The notes beneath the pieces were generated by a model. It did no database searches, had not been told where the DNA came from, and was given only the letters and a program-made list of their open reading frames with translations. 64,000 bases of DNA from JAKPAM01 sp047601745 (GTDB lineage Bacteria; Pseudomonadota; Gammaproteobacteria; Burkholderiales; Burkholderiaceae_E), in assembly GCA_047601745.1 (NCBI GenBank), contig JASGIS010000001.1, positions 2,542,001-2,606,000 on the forward strand, read 5' to 3'. Positions 1 through 8,943 of the stretch are shown here, one piece after another. Within the stretch, counting starts at the first letter, position 1. Each line of letters opens with the position of its first letter. Both the position numbers and the translations under genes were made by a program.

Positions 1-897
1 GGCCGGCTCGACGACGGCACGCCGATCCGCTGCTGGTGGAGCTACCGGATCGAGGCCGGCCGGACGCTGACGCTGAACCCGACGCGGCCGCTCGGCGACG
101 TCGGCCTGCACACGTATCTGGCGGTGTCCGGCGGCATCGACGTGCCCGAGGTGCTCGGTTCGCGCAGCACCGACCTGAAATCCGGGTTCGGCGGCCTGCA
201 CGGGCGGCTGCTCGCCGACGGCGACCGGCTGCCGGTCGGCAGCGGCGGCCTCGCGCAGGCGACGGACGCGCGCGATCGCGACGGCGTGCCGCTCGGCCGG
301 CCGTTCGGCGTGCGCGCGCCCGAATGGTTCTGGCCGAAGGCGGCGGTGGGCGGTCGCTCGCCCGCGGTGCCGGTGCGCTTCGTGCCGGGGCCCGAATGGG
401 AGGATTTCAGCCTGGTCTCGCGCCGGCTGCTCGTCCACGAGGATTGGGAGGTCAGCGCGCGCAGCAACCGGATCGGCTACCGGCTGGCCGGGCCGACGCT
501 CGTGCGCCTGAAGGCGCGTTCGCGCGATCTGCTGTCGCACGGCGTGCTGCCCGGCGTCATCCAGGTGCCGCCGGACGGCCAGCCGATCGTGTTGATGGCC
601 GACGCGCAGACCACCGGCGGCTATCCGAAGATCGGCGTCGTCGTCAGCGCCGATCTGCCGCTCGTCGCCCAGGTACGCTTCGGCGCCCGGCTGCGCTTCG
701 TCGAATCCGATCTCGCGCAGGCGCGCACCGCGCTGCGCCTGGCTCAGCGCTACCTGGACGAGATGGCCGGCATCATCGATTCGCGGCTCGGCCGCGAGCC
801 CGGCCCGTCCGGTTGTCCGCAGCCCGGGCCCGCCGCCGCCGATCCCGTCCGCGCGCCGACCGGCGCCGCATCGACCGACAACGGAGATCCGACATGA
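1..897 (+). CDS. pxpC: 5-oxoprolinase subunit C (PxpC), 5' partial
   Basis: This is the carboxyltransferase-like subunit of prokaryotic 5-oxoprolinase. With PxpB and PxpA it opens 5-oxoproline to glutamate using ATP. The frame is open from base 1 and reads 298 residues; the start lies off the left edge, so about the first 60 residues are missing. Family signs (KipA/PxpC, biotin-dependent carboxyltransferase fold) include YLAVSGGIDVPEVLGSRSTD, the SNRIGYRL stretch and VLMADAQTTGGYPKIG. The stop overlaps the pxpA start as ATGA, indicating translational coupling; pxpB should lie just upstream. The C-terminal ~35 residues are Pro/Ala-rich and probably disordered. Confidence 0.9.
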   Translation, partial: GRLDDGTPIRCWWSYRIEAGRTLTLNPTRPLGDVGLHTYLAVSGGIDVPEVLGSRSTDLKSGFGGLHGRLLADGDRLPVGSGGLAQATDARDRDGVPLGRPFGVRAPEWFWPKAAVGGRSPAVPVRFVPGPEWEDFSLVSRRLLVHEDWEVSARSNRIGYRLAGPTLVRLKARSRDLLSHGVLPGVIQVPPDGQPIVLMADAQTTGGYPKIGVVVSADLPLVAQVRFGARLRFVESDLAQARTALRLAQRYLDEMAGIIDSRLGREPGPSGCPQPGPAAADPVRAPTGAASTDNGDPT

Positions 898-1703
898 ACG
901 CACCCGCCGGCGACGCGCCGCGCGTCGATCTGAATGCCGACCTCGGCGAAGGCTGCGACACCGACGAGGCGTTGCTGGCACTGGTCACGTCCGCCAACAT
1001 CGCCTGCGGCGGTCATGCCGGCGACGCGGCGACGATGCTTCGGACCGTCGACGGCGCGCTCGCGCACGGCGTCGCGATCGGCGCGCACCCGAGCTTCGTC
1101 GACCGGGCCGGCTTCGGACGCAACGAGATGCAGTTGCCGGCCGACGAGGTGTACGCGACGGTGCTGGCCCAGGTCGGCGCGCTCGACGCGATCGTCCGCG
1201 CCCGCGGCGGACGGCTCGCGCACGTCAAGCCGCACGGTGCGCTGTACAACCAGTCGGCGCGCGATCCGGCGCTGGCGGCGACGATCGCGCGCGCGGTGCG
1301 CGACTTCGATCCGACGTTGGTGTTGTTCGGGCTGGCCAACAGCGAATCGGTGGCGGCCGCGCGCGCCGCCGGGCTGCGCGTCGCCGAAGAGGTGTTCGCG
1401 GATCGCGGCTACAACGCCGACGGCAGCCTGGTCCGGCGCGGAACGCCGGGCGCGCTGATCGACGACGAGCAGCAGGCGCTGGACCAGACGCTGCGGATGG
1501 TGCGCGAGCGCAGCGTGCGCGCGCTCGACGGCACCGTGGTGCCGATCAACGCGCAGACCGTCTGCCTGCACGGCGACGGCGCGCACGCGCTGGCGTTCGC
1601 GCGGCGGATCCGCCAGGGCCTGCAGGCGGCGGGGATCACGGTGACGTCCGCCAGCGCGAGCGCAGCAGATGCGCGGCCATCTTCGGGCGCCGGTCGCGCG
1701 TGA
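894..1703 (+). CDS. pxpA: 5-oxoprolinase subunit A (PxpA, LamB/YcsF family)
   Basis: A 269-residue LamB/YcsF-family protein that works with PxpB/PxpC in ATP-dependent 5-oxoproline ring opening in the cytoplasm. The N-terminal DLNADLGEG motif, IACGGHAGD, GAHPSF, HVKPHGALYN and VCLHGD are all present in the usual order and the length is normal for the family. The start is the ATG inside the ATGA overlap with pxpC. The last ~15 codons run antisense over the end of the convergent glycoside hydrolase gene (68-bp overlap). The tail after GITVTSAS is low-complexity and probably a recent extension. Confidence 0.93.
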   Translation: MNAPAGDAPRVDLNADLGEGCDTDEALLALVTSANIACGGHAGDAATMLRTVDGALAHGVAIGAHPSFVDRAGFGRNEMQLPADEVYATVLAQVGALDAIVRARGGRLAHVKPHGALYNQSARDPALAATIARAVRDFDPTLVLFGLANSESVAAARAAGLRVAEEVFADRGYNADGSLVRRGTPGALIDDEQQALDQTLRMVRERSVRALDGTVVPINAQTVCLHGDGAHALAFARRIRQGLQAAGITVTSASASAADARPSSGAGRA

Positions 1704-3738
1704 ACACGCCCTTGTGATTGAGGCCGCCGGGCCGGCCCAGCGCCTGCGCGGTCCGGAAATCGGCCAGGTTCCAGACGTGCAGGCCGACGATCCACGGCCG
1801 CGTCTCGGCCACGTCCAGGTAGCGGCCGATCATCCGCGCCTGGTATTCCTCGCTCCAGATGCCGTCGCCGATCGCGTGCATGCCGGCGATCGCGTCGGCG
1901 CCGAACTCCGTCAGCATGATCGGCTTGCCGGTGCGCCGATGCAGCGCCTCGAGTTCGTCGACGATGCCGGGCATCGCCTGGTCGAGCCGCCCGTGGTTGT
2001 CGTACCAGCCGCCGTAGCGGTTCAGGCACAGCACGTCCGAGTGTTCCTGCCATGAACCGTCGCTGAACGGCGCGTGGGCGATCGTCAGCGGCCGCGTATC
2101 GTCGCGCGAGCGCGCGTACGCGAACAGCTCGTCGAAGAACCGCCGTCCGCGCGCCTTGTAGCCGTCGCCGCCGTCGACCTTGCCGCGCATCGCGCCGGCG
2201 ACGTAGCCGTCGTCCATCGGTTCGTTGGCCAGCGACCACATGATCACGCAGGCGCGGTTCTTGTCGCGCGCGATCAGTTCGTCGACCTGGCGGCGCACCT
2301 GGGCCAGCCGGGCGTCGATCAGCGGCTGCGCGTCCGAAAAGAACAGGCCGACCGCCGGCACTTCGTCGATGACCAGCAGGCCTTCGCGGTCGGCCAGCCG
2401 CATCGTCTCTTCCGAATACGGGTAATGACTGGTCCGGAACGAGTTGCCGCCGACCCAGCGGATCAGCGCCAGGTCCTGCACCGCGACCGAGGTGTTCAGC
2501 CCGCGGCCGTTGGCGGGGAAGTCCTCGTGCCGCCCGAAACCGCGCAAGCGGATCGGCGCGTCGTTCAGCAGCAGGCGGTCGCCGCGGACCTCGATCGTGC
2601 GCAGGCCGATGTCGTCTTCATAGGCGTCGACCGGCCGGCCGTCGGCGTCGTGCAGTTCGATCCGCAGCCGGTACAGCGCCGGGTCGTCGGGCGACCACCA
2701 TCGCGGCATCGGCACGTCGAATATCGTTTCCGCCTCGCCGTCGGCGAAGCGCAGCCGCTGGTCGCCGGCCGGTGCGCGATCGGACGATGCCGTGGCCGTG
2801 CGCGCGTCGCCGCGGACCGCGGGCGGCGACCAGAGCCTGGCCCGGCCCCGGCCGGACCAGCCGGCGCGGGCGCGCACCCGCAGCGACACGCGTGCGTCTG
2901 CCCGGCCCGGCGCGGCGATCCGCCGTGTCGTGATCCCGAAATCCTCGATCGCCGGGTCGGGCAGTGCCGTCAGCCACACCTGCCGATGCAGGCCGGCATA
3001 AGGATAGAAGTCGTAAGCGACGTTCGGATAGTTGCCGCCGTCGCCGCCGATCGCGCCGGGCGGCACGCGCGAAGGCGAGGGCGTGTTGTCGACCTCGACG
3101 GCCAGGATCCGGCGCGGCGGCGGATCGACCGTGTCGGGCGCCAGCACGCCCAGGTCGAATTCGAACGGCAGGTGGCCGCCGCCGTGCTCGCCCAGCAGGC
3201 GTCCGTCGAGCCAGACGCGCGCTCGCCAGGTCGCCGAGCCGAAGCGCAGCCGCAGCCGCCGGCCGGCCCAGTCCGCCGGCAGCTCGATCTCGCGCCAGTA
3301 CCAGGCCGGGCCCAGGTAGCCGTCCAGATCCGGGTATTGCTCGTTCCAGCTTCCGGGCACGGCGATCGTCCGCGGCGACGGCAGTCGCTCGAACCAGCGC
3401 TCGCGTTCGCCGCGCTGCTGCGGATCGGTCTGGAACGCCCACAGGCCCGACAGGTCGAGCACCGCGCGGTGCCGGTTGGCCTGCGGATACAGCGGCGACA
3501 GCAGCGCCGTGCCCGCGCCATCGGCGCTGCCGGCGTCGGCGGCGGCCCCGGTCGCGCTGGCCGGGCTGGTCGCATTGGTCGCGCTGGTCGCGGCCGAGGC
3601 CGAGGCCGGGCCCGAGGTGGCGGCGGTCGAGCCGGCCGGTTCGCCGGGGGCCGGCGTGCGTTCGTCGGCGATGCCGGCTCGCACGCCGACGGCGGCGACG
3701 GCGGCGCTGATCGCCGATCGCAGGAAATCACGTCTCAT
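1636..3738 (-). CDS. Exported glycoside hydrolase family 2 protein (beta-glucuronidase-like)
   Basis: A 700-residue GH2 enzyme. Residues 1-24 look like an export signal (MRRDFLRS followed by an Ala-rich core, Tat-like twin Arg), then a ~55-residue Ala/Thr/Ser linker. A jelly-roll sugar-binding domain spans ~90-265, an immunoglobulin-like domain ~270-385 and a TIM barrel ~390-690. The acid/base Glu is E506 in ANEP and the nucleophile E611 in LTEFGAD, as in beta-glucuronidases and beta-galactosidases. The substrate cannot be fixed from sequence; a glucuronide or similar beta-glycoside is likely. The start is set by a strong GAGGAGG 4-10 bases upstream. No transporter or sugar genes adjoin it. 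Confidence 0.85.
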   Translation of the reverse strand: MRRDFLRSAISAAVAAVGVRAGIADERTPAPGEPAGSTAATSGPASASAATSATNATSPASATGAAADAGSADGAGTALLSPLYPQANRHRAVLDLSGLWAFQTDPQQRGERERWFERLPSPRTIAVPGSWNEQYPDLDGYLGPAWYWREIELPADWAGRRLRLRFGSATWRARVWLDGRLLGEHGGGHLPFEFDLGVLAPDTVDPPPRRILAVEVDNTPSPSRVPPGAIGGDGGNYPNVAYDFYPYAGLHRQVWLTALPDPAIEDFGITTRRIAAPGRADARVSLRVRARAGWSGRGRARLWSPPAVRGDARTATASSDRAPAGDQRLRFADGEAETIFDVPMPRWWSPDDPALYRLRIELHDADGRPVDAYEDDIGLRTIEVRGDRLLLNDAPIRLRGFGRHEDFPANGRGLNTSVAVQDLALIRWVGGNSFRTSHYPYSEETMRLADREGLLVIDEVPAVGLFFSDAQPLIDARLAQVRRQVDELIARDKNRACVIMWSLANEPMDDGYVAGAMRGKVDGGDGYKARGRRFFDELFAYARSRDDTRPLTIAHAPFSDGSWQEHSDVLCLNRYGGWYDNHGRLDQAMPGIVDELEALHRRTGKPIMLTEFGADAIAGMHAIGDGIWSEEYQARMIGRYLDVAETRPWIVGLHVWNLADFRTAQALGRPGGLNHKGVFTRDRRPKMAAHLLRSRWRTSP

Positions 3739-3783
3739 CGAGGCCTCCTCGGCTGACAAGGCGCTGCAAGTTATCATAGGCCG

Positions 3784-4662
3784 ATGAGCGAATCCGACCG
3801 CCGCCCCGACGCGGCCTCCAGCGCTGGCGACGTCATCGATTCGCCGCTGGGTAAATCCAGTCCGTACGTCGATCGCTACGATGCATCGCTGCTCTTTCCG
3901 ATCGCGCGCGCGCCGCAGCGGCGCGGCCTGGGCATCGACGGCACGCCGCCGTTCTTCGGCGCGGACCAGTGGACCGCTTATGACTTCGGCTGGCTCAACG
4001 CGCGCGGCCGTCCGCAGGTGATGCTGCTCGAATGCGTGGTGCCTGCCGAGTCGCCGAACATCGTCGAATCCAAGAGCTTCAAGCTCTACCTGAACAGTTT
4101 CAACGGGACCCGTTTCGCCAGTGCCGATGACGTGCGCGCGACGCTGCAGCGCGACCTGACTGCCGCCTGCGGCAGCACGATCGGCGTCGTGCTGCGTCCG
4201 CTGGCGGACCTGGACGGCGTCAGGCTCCTGGCGATCGGCGGCGACGGCGCGATCTCGCTGGACCGGCTCGATATCGAGTGCGACGTCTACGATCCGGCGC
4301 CCGAGCTGCTGAAGGTCGACGACGATCTGATCGCGCCGCACGAAGAGACGCTGACCTCGGACCTGCTCAAGACCAATTGCCCGGTCACCGGGCAGCCGGA
4401 CTGGGGCAGCGTCGCGATCCATTACTACGGGCGGCCGATCGACCACGAGCGCCTGCTGCGCTACCTGGTCAGCTTTCGCAACCACAACGAGTTCCACGAG
4501 CACTGCGTCGAGCGCATCCACCTGGACATCATGGCGCGCTGCAGGCCGACCCGGCTGTCGGTGTACGCGCGCTATACGCGGCGCGGCGGCCTGGACATCA
4601 ATCCGTTCCGCACCAACTATCCGTGCGCGCTGCCGCGCAGCGTGCGCACGCCCCGGCAGTGA
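3784..4662 (+). CDS. queF: NADPH-dependent 7-cyano-7-deazaguanine reductase (type II QueF)
   Basis: Reduces preQ0 to preQ1 with NADPH in queuosine biosynthesis for tRNA wobble modification. At 292 residues it is the long, two-domain (unimodular YqgC/YqcD-like) form found in gamma- and betaproteobacteria. The catalytic thioimide Cys is C199 (KTNCPVTGQ) and the proton-transfer Asp is D206. The NADPH-binding ESKSFKLYLNSFN signature is at 95-107 and FHEHCVERI at 237-245. It starts 45 bases from the divergent GH2 gene. No other queuosine genes are nearby. It is convergent with the FUSC gene. Confidence 0.95.
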   Translation: MSESDRRPDAASSAGDVIDSPLGKSSPYVDRYDASLLFPIARAPQRRGLGIDGTPPFFGADQWTAYDFGWLNARGRPQVMLLECVVPAESPNIVESKSFKLYLNSFNGTRFASADDVRATLQRDLTAACGSTIGVVLRPLADLDGVRLLAIGGDGAISLDRLDIECDVYDPAPELLKVDDDLIAPHEETLTSDLLKTNCPVTGQPDWGSVAIHYYGRPIDHERLLRYLVSFRNHNEFHEHCVERIHLDIMARCRPTRLSVYARYTRRGGLDINPFRTNYPCALPRSVRTPRQ

Positions 4663-4751
4663 TCTGTCCCCGGCGGTGACGCGCCCCGGTGGCCCGCGTG
4701 GCTGCCGGAGCGCCGTGCGGGCTGGAGGCGGTTGCTTGCCGGACGTCGGCG

Positions 4752-7367
4752 CTACGCCCCGCGTTGCCCGAGCTGTGATTGCACGCGCTGCGCGTCGTCG
4801 CCGACCTGCTCGGCCAGCCGTCCGGCGAGCGCCAGCCGGCGCACGAGCCACGGCGTCACGTCGCGCTCGAACGGATCGGGCAGGCCGGTGACGCCCGCCG
4901 ACGGCAGCATCGGCGAGGCGACGGGTTCGTTCGCGGGTGCCGCCGGTGCCGCCGGTGTTGCCGGTGCTGTAGGTGCTGTAGGTGCTGTAGGTGCGGCTGG
5001 TGCGGCTGGTGCGGCTGGTGCGGCTGGTGCGGCTGGTGCGGCTGGTGCGGCGGCCGGGGCCTCAGTCATCGGGGCGCCGACCGGCTGGTCCGGTTCGTCC
5101 GGCGAGGAGGCCAGCGGGTCCGCCGGAGGGGCCAGATCCGTCGGGCCGATCGAGACGGTCGAGCCCGCCGGGACTGCCGAATCCGTCGCGTTTGCCGGGT
5201 TCGTCATGTTTGCCGGGCTTGCCGGACGGGCCGGGTTCGCCGTAGGGACTGAGGGCGCCGAGCCCGACGAGTTCGCCGCGGCGGTTTCCCCCAGCAGCGC
5301 CTGCTCGATCCGTACGCCGGCCTGCGCGAGCGCGCGTTCGACGTCGGCCTGCGTCAGCCAGTCGCGGCGCAGCACCAGCATGCTCTTGACCGCGCTCATC
5401 TGCGCGAGGAATTGGTAGCAGTGCATCTGCATCGTTTCGAGGTCGGCCAGCGGCGGTCGCACGGCGCGCGGTTCGACCAGCGAACGCTGCGTGGCCAGGA
5501 CCAGCGCCGACAGGCTGTCGAACGCTTCGCGCCGCGCGAGCCGCCATGCCAGGTCGTCGGCGCTGCCGATGTCGTGCAGCGGCTTGAGTGCCAGCGCCAG
5601 CTTCGCATGGCGCGCCTGCGCGGCCAGCACGCGGCGAACGAGCCCGGACAACTGGTTGCGCTCCCAGCTCGGCAGCACGTACGAGAACGCCCAGGCGACG
5701 CCGGCGCCGATCAGCGTGTCGGCGATGCGTTCGAACAGCGCGAACTCGGGCGTCACGCCGTTGTTCAGCGTGTGGGCCTGGATCAGGCCCAGCACCGTCG
5801 CGCCGATCGACGCGATCAGGTAGCGCCGCGCGGCGAAGCCGTGCGAGATCGCCTGTGCGATCGTGATCGCGAGCAGCAGCTCATAGGGTTCGTGGACGTT
5901 GGCGAGCACGCCCAAGGCCACGACGCAGCCGAGCAGCGTGCCGGCGACGCGGCTGTTGCGCCGCTCCAGCGTCTGCGCGAGGCTGCCTCGCAGCACGACG
6001 ACGATCGTCAACAATATCCAGTATTCGTGCGAGCCCCAGGGCAGCAGCACGGCGATCGCGTAGCCGGTGGCGACCGCCAGCGCCGCCCGGATCGCGTGGC
6101 GCAGCGGCGGCGCGTCCCAGCGCCACAGCGCGAGGAACGGCGCCAGCGACCACGAGGTCGGACTGACGAACAATTGCCAGCTCGCGCGCACGGCCGCCAG
6201 GTCGGGGGCCTGTTCGCCGCGCGCGAGCCGGTTCAGTGCCAGCAGTTCATTGTTCAGGTGGGTCAGGCGGTTGGCCAGTCCGCGCAGCAGCACCGGCTGC
6301 GTCGTATCGTGGCCCAGCGCGTCGAGCGGCGCGCTGTGGTCGGCCTGCGCCGGCGGCAGCCGGCCGAGCAGCAGCGCGTCGGCGATCGCCTCGGTTTCGC
6401 GGGCCAGTTCCTCGAACAGCCGGCGCAGCGTGCGCAGCGGCGGCGCCTGTTCGGGATTGCTGCGCAGCGTTTCGAGGTCCAGTTCGCTGGCCACCAGGTG
6501 GTCGCGGATCTCCAGGATCGCCAGCAACATGCCGGCCAGCCGCTGGCGGCGCGGCGTGCGCGGCGATTCGAGCACCAGATCGCGCGTCGCCTGCAACTGG
6601 TCGGCCAGCGCGGCCTGCGCGGCCAGCAGCCGGCCCTGGACCGGCGCCGGCAGCTCGCGCACGTCGCCGAGCGGATCGATCGGCTCGAATTGCTGCGCCT
6701 GCGTGCGCATCAGCGACGCCATCGCCAACAGCAGGTCGACCATCGACAGCGTCCGGTAGCGCGTGTTCAGCGCCAGATTGACCAGTACCGCGTAGACGAC
6801 GTACAGCGCCGCGCCCAGCGCGAAATACGCGCCGCGCTCGAACGCCGTCGGCCAGTCGGCGGTGCCCGGCGCCGCCATCGCGAAGATCATCGCCAGCACC
6901 ACGGCCATCGCGATCGGAATGCCGCGTTTGCCCCAGGCCATCCCCAGGAACGCGACGAACGTGGCCGGAACCAGCAGCAGGCCGAGTTCCAGCGGATGCC
7001 CGTGCAGGTGCTGGACGCCCAGCGACAGCGGCAGGGCCAGCAGCGGCCCGGGCAGCATCTGCCGGAACTTGCCTCGCCGCGGCCAGGGCTGGTCGCACAC
7101 CGACGCGATGATCACGCCCACGCCGGCCGAAGCGCTCGCGGCCGCGCCCAGCGCCGCGTGCAGGCCGCCCGAGATCATCAGGTAGCCGAACGCCACCGTC
7201 AGGCCGTTGGTGAAATACGAGCTGAGCAGCACGCGCATCGCCGCGCGCAGCCTCGACGTGCCCGGCGGCCGCCGCGACGCGGAGACTGCCGAAGCGGCCG
7301 GAGCGGCCGGAGCGGCAGCCCTCGGAGTGGCGGGGTCGGCGGGCGGCGATGAAGGATCCGGCGGCAT
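4752..7367 (-). CDS. FUSC family inner-membrane protein (YccS/AaeB-like exporter)
   Basis: An 871-residue membrane protein with the two-block layout of the FUSC/YccS family. A first cluster of hydrophobic segments occupies ~45-190, a long soluble helical region ~200-430 and a second membrane cluster ~450-590, followed by a helical cytoplasmic domain to ~720. FUSC proteins include aromatic-acid efflux pumps (AaeB) and YccS; the substrate here is unknown. The C-terminus is unusual: residues ~720-770 are Pro/Ala/Asn-rich and ~773-811 are encoded by a 9-bp tandem repeat giving Ala-Ala-Pro units, before a conserved-looking end. The start is the ATG before PPDPSS; the N-terminal ~35 residues are also Pro/Ala-rich. 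Confidence 0.85.
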   Translation of the reverse strand: MPPDPSSPPADPATPRAAAPAAPAASAVSASRRPPGTSRLRAAMRVLLSSYFTNGLTVAFGYLMISGGLHAALGAAASASAGVGVIIASVCDQPWPRRGKFRQMLPGPLLALPLSLGVQHLHGHPLELGLLLVPATFVAFLGMAWGKRGIPIAMAVVLAMIFAMAAPGTADWPTAFERGAYFALGAALYVVYAVLVNLALNTRYRTLSMVDLLLAMASLMRTQAQQFEPIDPLGDVRELPAPVQGRLLAAQAALADQLQATRDLVLESPRTPRRQRLAGMLLAILEIRDHLVASELDLETLRSNPEQAPPLRTLRRLFEELARETEAIADALLLGRLPPAQADHSAPLDALGHDTTQPVLLRGLANRLTHLNNELLALNRLARGEQAPDLAAVRASWQLFVSPTSWSLAPFLALWRWDAPPLRHAIRAALAVATGYAIAVLLPWGSHEYWILLTIVVVLRGSLAQTLERRNSRVAGTLLGCVVALGVLANVHEPYELLLAITIAQAISHGFAARRYLIASIGATVLGLIQAHTLNNGVTPEFALFERIADTLIGAGVAWAFSYVLPSWERNQLSGLVRRVLAAQARHAKLALALKPLHDIGSADDLAWRLARREAFDSLSALVLATQRSLVEPRAVRPPLADLETMQMHCYQFLAQMSAVKSMLVLRRDWLTQADVERALAQAGVRIEQALLGETAAANSSGSAPSVPTANPARPASPANMTNPANATDSAVPAGSTVSIGPTDLAPPADPLASSPDEPDQPVGAPMTEAPAAAPAAPAAPAAPAAPAAPAAPTAPTAPTAPATPAAPAAPANEPVASPMLPSAGVTGLPDPFERDVTPWLVRRLALAGRLAEQVGDDAQRVQSQLGQRGA
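4936..5052. repeat. 9-bp tandem repeat, 13 units, inside the FUSC gene
   Basis: Thirteen contiguous nonamers of the form ggtgcNgNN: three ggtgccgcc/ggtgttgcc units, three ggtgctgta, six ggtgcggct and one ggtgcggcg. Read on the minus strand they encode (Ala-Ala/Thr-Pro)n. The period is a multiple of three, so copy-number changes keep the frame. The blocks of identical variants suggest recent slippage or unequal exchange. Confidence 0.95.
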
Positions 7368-7589
7368 GAAAGGGGCGGTGAGCGGATTCGGCGTACGCAG
7401 TGTACTGATTTCGGCTCGAAGGTTCGCGGGGTAAGCGCGCGGCGCGATCCGCAAAACGGATCTCGCGCGGATCGTGCTTAGCGCGCCGGCGACGTCTCGG
7501 TGACAACCCAGGTTGTCAACTTCCTGACGATTCGGCAAACTGCCCGCAGGCGCTCGCCCGCCCATCGAACAATCTACGGAGACATTCCC

Positions 7590-8888
7590 ATGAAGCTCGC
7601 CCGTTTCGTTGCGGCGGCCGGCTTGGCGCTGGCCGGCGGCCTGGCCTTCGCGCAGGACAAGCCCAGCGAACTGAAGATCGGCATCTCGACGTTCACGTCG
7701 GGCGCGGCGTCGGTGTTCGGCGTGCCGGCCAAGGCGGCGGCCGAGCTGCTGATCGAGGAGATCAACGCGGCCGGCGGCATCGGCGGCGCCAGGGTGACGC
7801 CGGTCTTCATCGACGAGGGCATCGGCGGCGACAAGCTGCTCAGCGAATACCGGCGCCTGGTGCAGGAGCAGGGCGTCAAGACGATGCTGTCGGCGATCTC
7901 CAGCGGCAACTGCAACATCGTCGCGCCGGTGGCCGAGGACCTGAAGGTCCTGAACGTCATGTGGGATTGCGGGACCGAGAAGGTGCTCGAAGAGCGCCGC
8001 TACAAGTACGTCGTGCGCACGCAGGCCAACGCGACGACCGAGATGGTCGCCACGGTGCTGTACCTGCTCAAGGTCAAGCCGGACTTCAAGACGGTCGCCG
8101 TGGTCAACCAGGACTACGCGTGGGGGCGTGATTCGTGGGAGATCTTCCTGAACGCGCTCAAGGTGTTCAAGCCCGACGTCAAGGTCGTCGCCGAGATGTT
8201 CCCGAAGATGGGCGCGTCGGATTTCTCGACCGAGATCAGCCGCCTGCAGGCGCTCAGGCCCGATGTGGTGCTGAACACGTCTTGGGGCGGCGACCTGGAC
8301 ACCTTCGTGCGCCAGGCCTCGCAGCGCGGCCTGCTGACGCAGAAGACCCAGTTCGTGATGCCGCTGGCCGAAAGCTCGCTCGAGCGGCTGGGCAACGCGC
8401 TGCCCGACGGCGTCATCATCGGCGCGCGCGGCGAGCACTACTGGCTGCACCCGGAAACCAAGGACGATCCGAAGCACAAGGACTTCATCGCGAAGTTCAA
8501 GGCCAAGACCGGCGCTTACCCGATCTACCCGACCTATCACATGGCGCAGGCGCTGTTCGGGCTCAAGCAGGGTTATGAGCGCGCGATCGAGGCCAACGGC
8601 GGCAAGTGGCCGGCGCCCGACCAGGTCGCCGAAGCGATGCGCAAGCTCGAATTCAAGGCGTACGGGCGGTCGATCAAGATGCGCGAGGACGGGCAGGGCC
8701 TCGAAGACCAGTTGCTCGGCGTCAGCAAGCGCGTGCCGCAATATCCGTTCGCGGTGATGGACAAGATGATGCTGGTGCCGGCCGACCTGGTGACGACGCC
8801 GGTCGGCCAGCACTCGCCGGCCTGGGTCAAGACGATCGACCCGGCCGTGCTCGGCAGCGACCGGCTCAAGTCGTACGACTTCAAGTAG
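7590..8888 (+). CDS. ABC transporter substrate-binding protein (HAAT / LivK-like)
   Basis: A 432-residue periplasmic binding protein (type I fold, amide/branched-chain amino acid family) feeding the LivHMGF-type transporter encoded directly downstream. The signal peptide is residues 1-21, with cleavage likely after AFA. Family landmarks are KIGISTFTSGAAS, the INAAGGIGG segment near 65, and VNQDYAWGRDSW. The start is supported by CGGAGA 9-14 bases upstream; an upstream in-frame extension lacks a signal peptide at its end. The ligand may be an amino acid, amide or aromatic acid and cannot be told from sequence. Confidence 0.93.
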   Translation: MKLARFVAAAGLALAGGLAFAQDKPSELKIGISTFTSGAASVFGVPAKAAAELLIEEINAAGGIGGARVTPVFIDEGIGGDKLLSEYRRLVQEQGVKTMLSAISSGNCNIVAPVAEDLKVLNVMWDCGTEKVLEERRYKYVVRTQANATTEMVATVLYLLKVKPDFKTVAVVNQDYAWGRDSWEIFLNALKVFKPDVKVVAEMFPKMGASDFSTEISRLQALRPDVVLNTSWGGDLDTFVRQASQRGLLTQKTQFVMPLAESSLERLGNALPDGVIIGARGEHYWLHPETKDDPKHKDFIAKFKAKTGAYPIYPTYHMAQALFGLKQGYERAIEANGGKWPAPDQVAEAMRKLEFKAYGRSIKMREDGQGLEDQLLGVSKRVPQYPFAVMDKMMLVPADLVTTPVGQHSPAWVKTIDPAVLGSDRLKSYDFK

Positions 8889-8943
8889 GCGCGAAGCGGG
8901 TGAGAAAAGCGGGCGACGAAAGCGAGCGAGGGTAGCAGCGGCG

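Noticed and set aside
36..893. Upstream in-frame extension of pxpA to position 36
   Set aside because: It would overlap the whole of pxpC in another frame and reads as Arg/Ala noise; the ATGA junction marks the real start.
7500..7589. N-terminal extension of the HAAT binding protein
   Set aside because: It would place 30 residues ahead of a standard signal peptide; the ATG at 7590 has its own ribosome-binding site.
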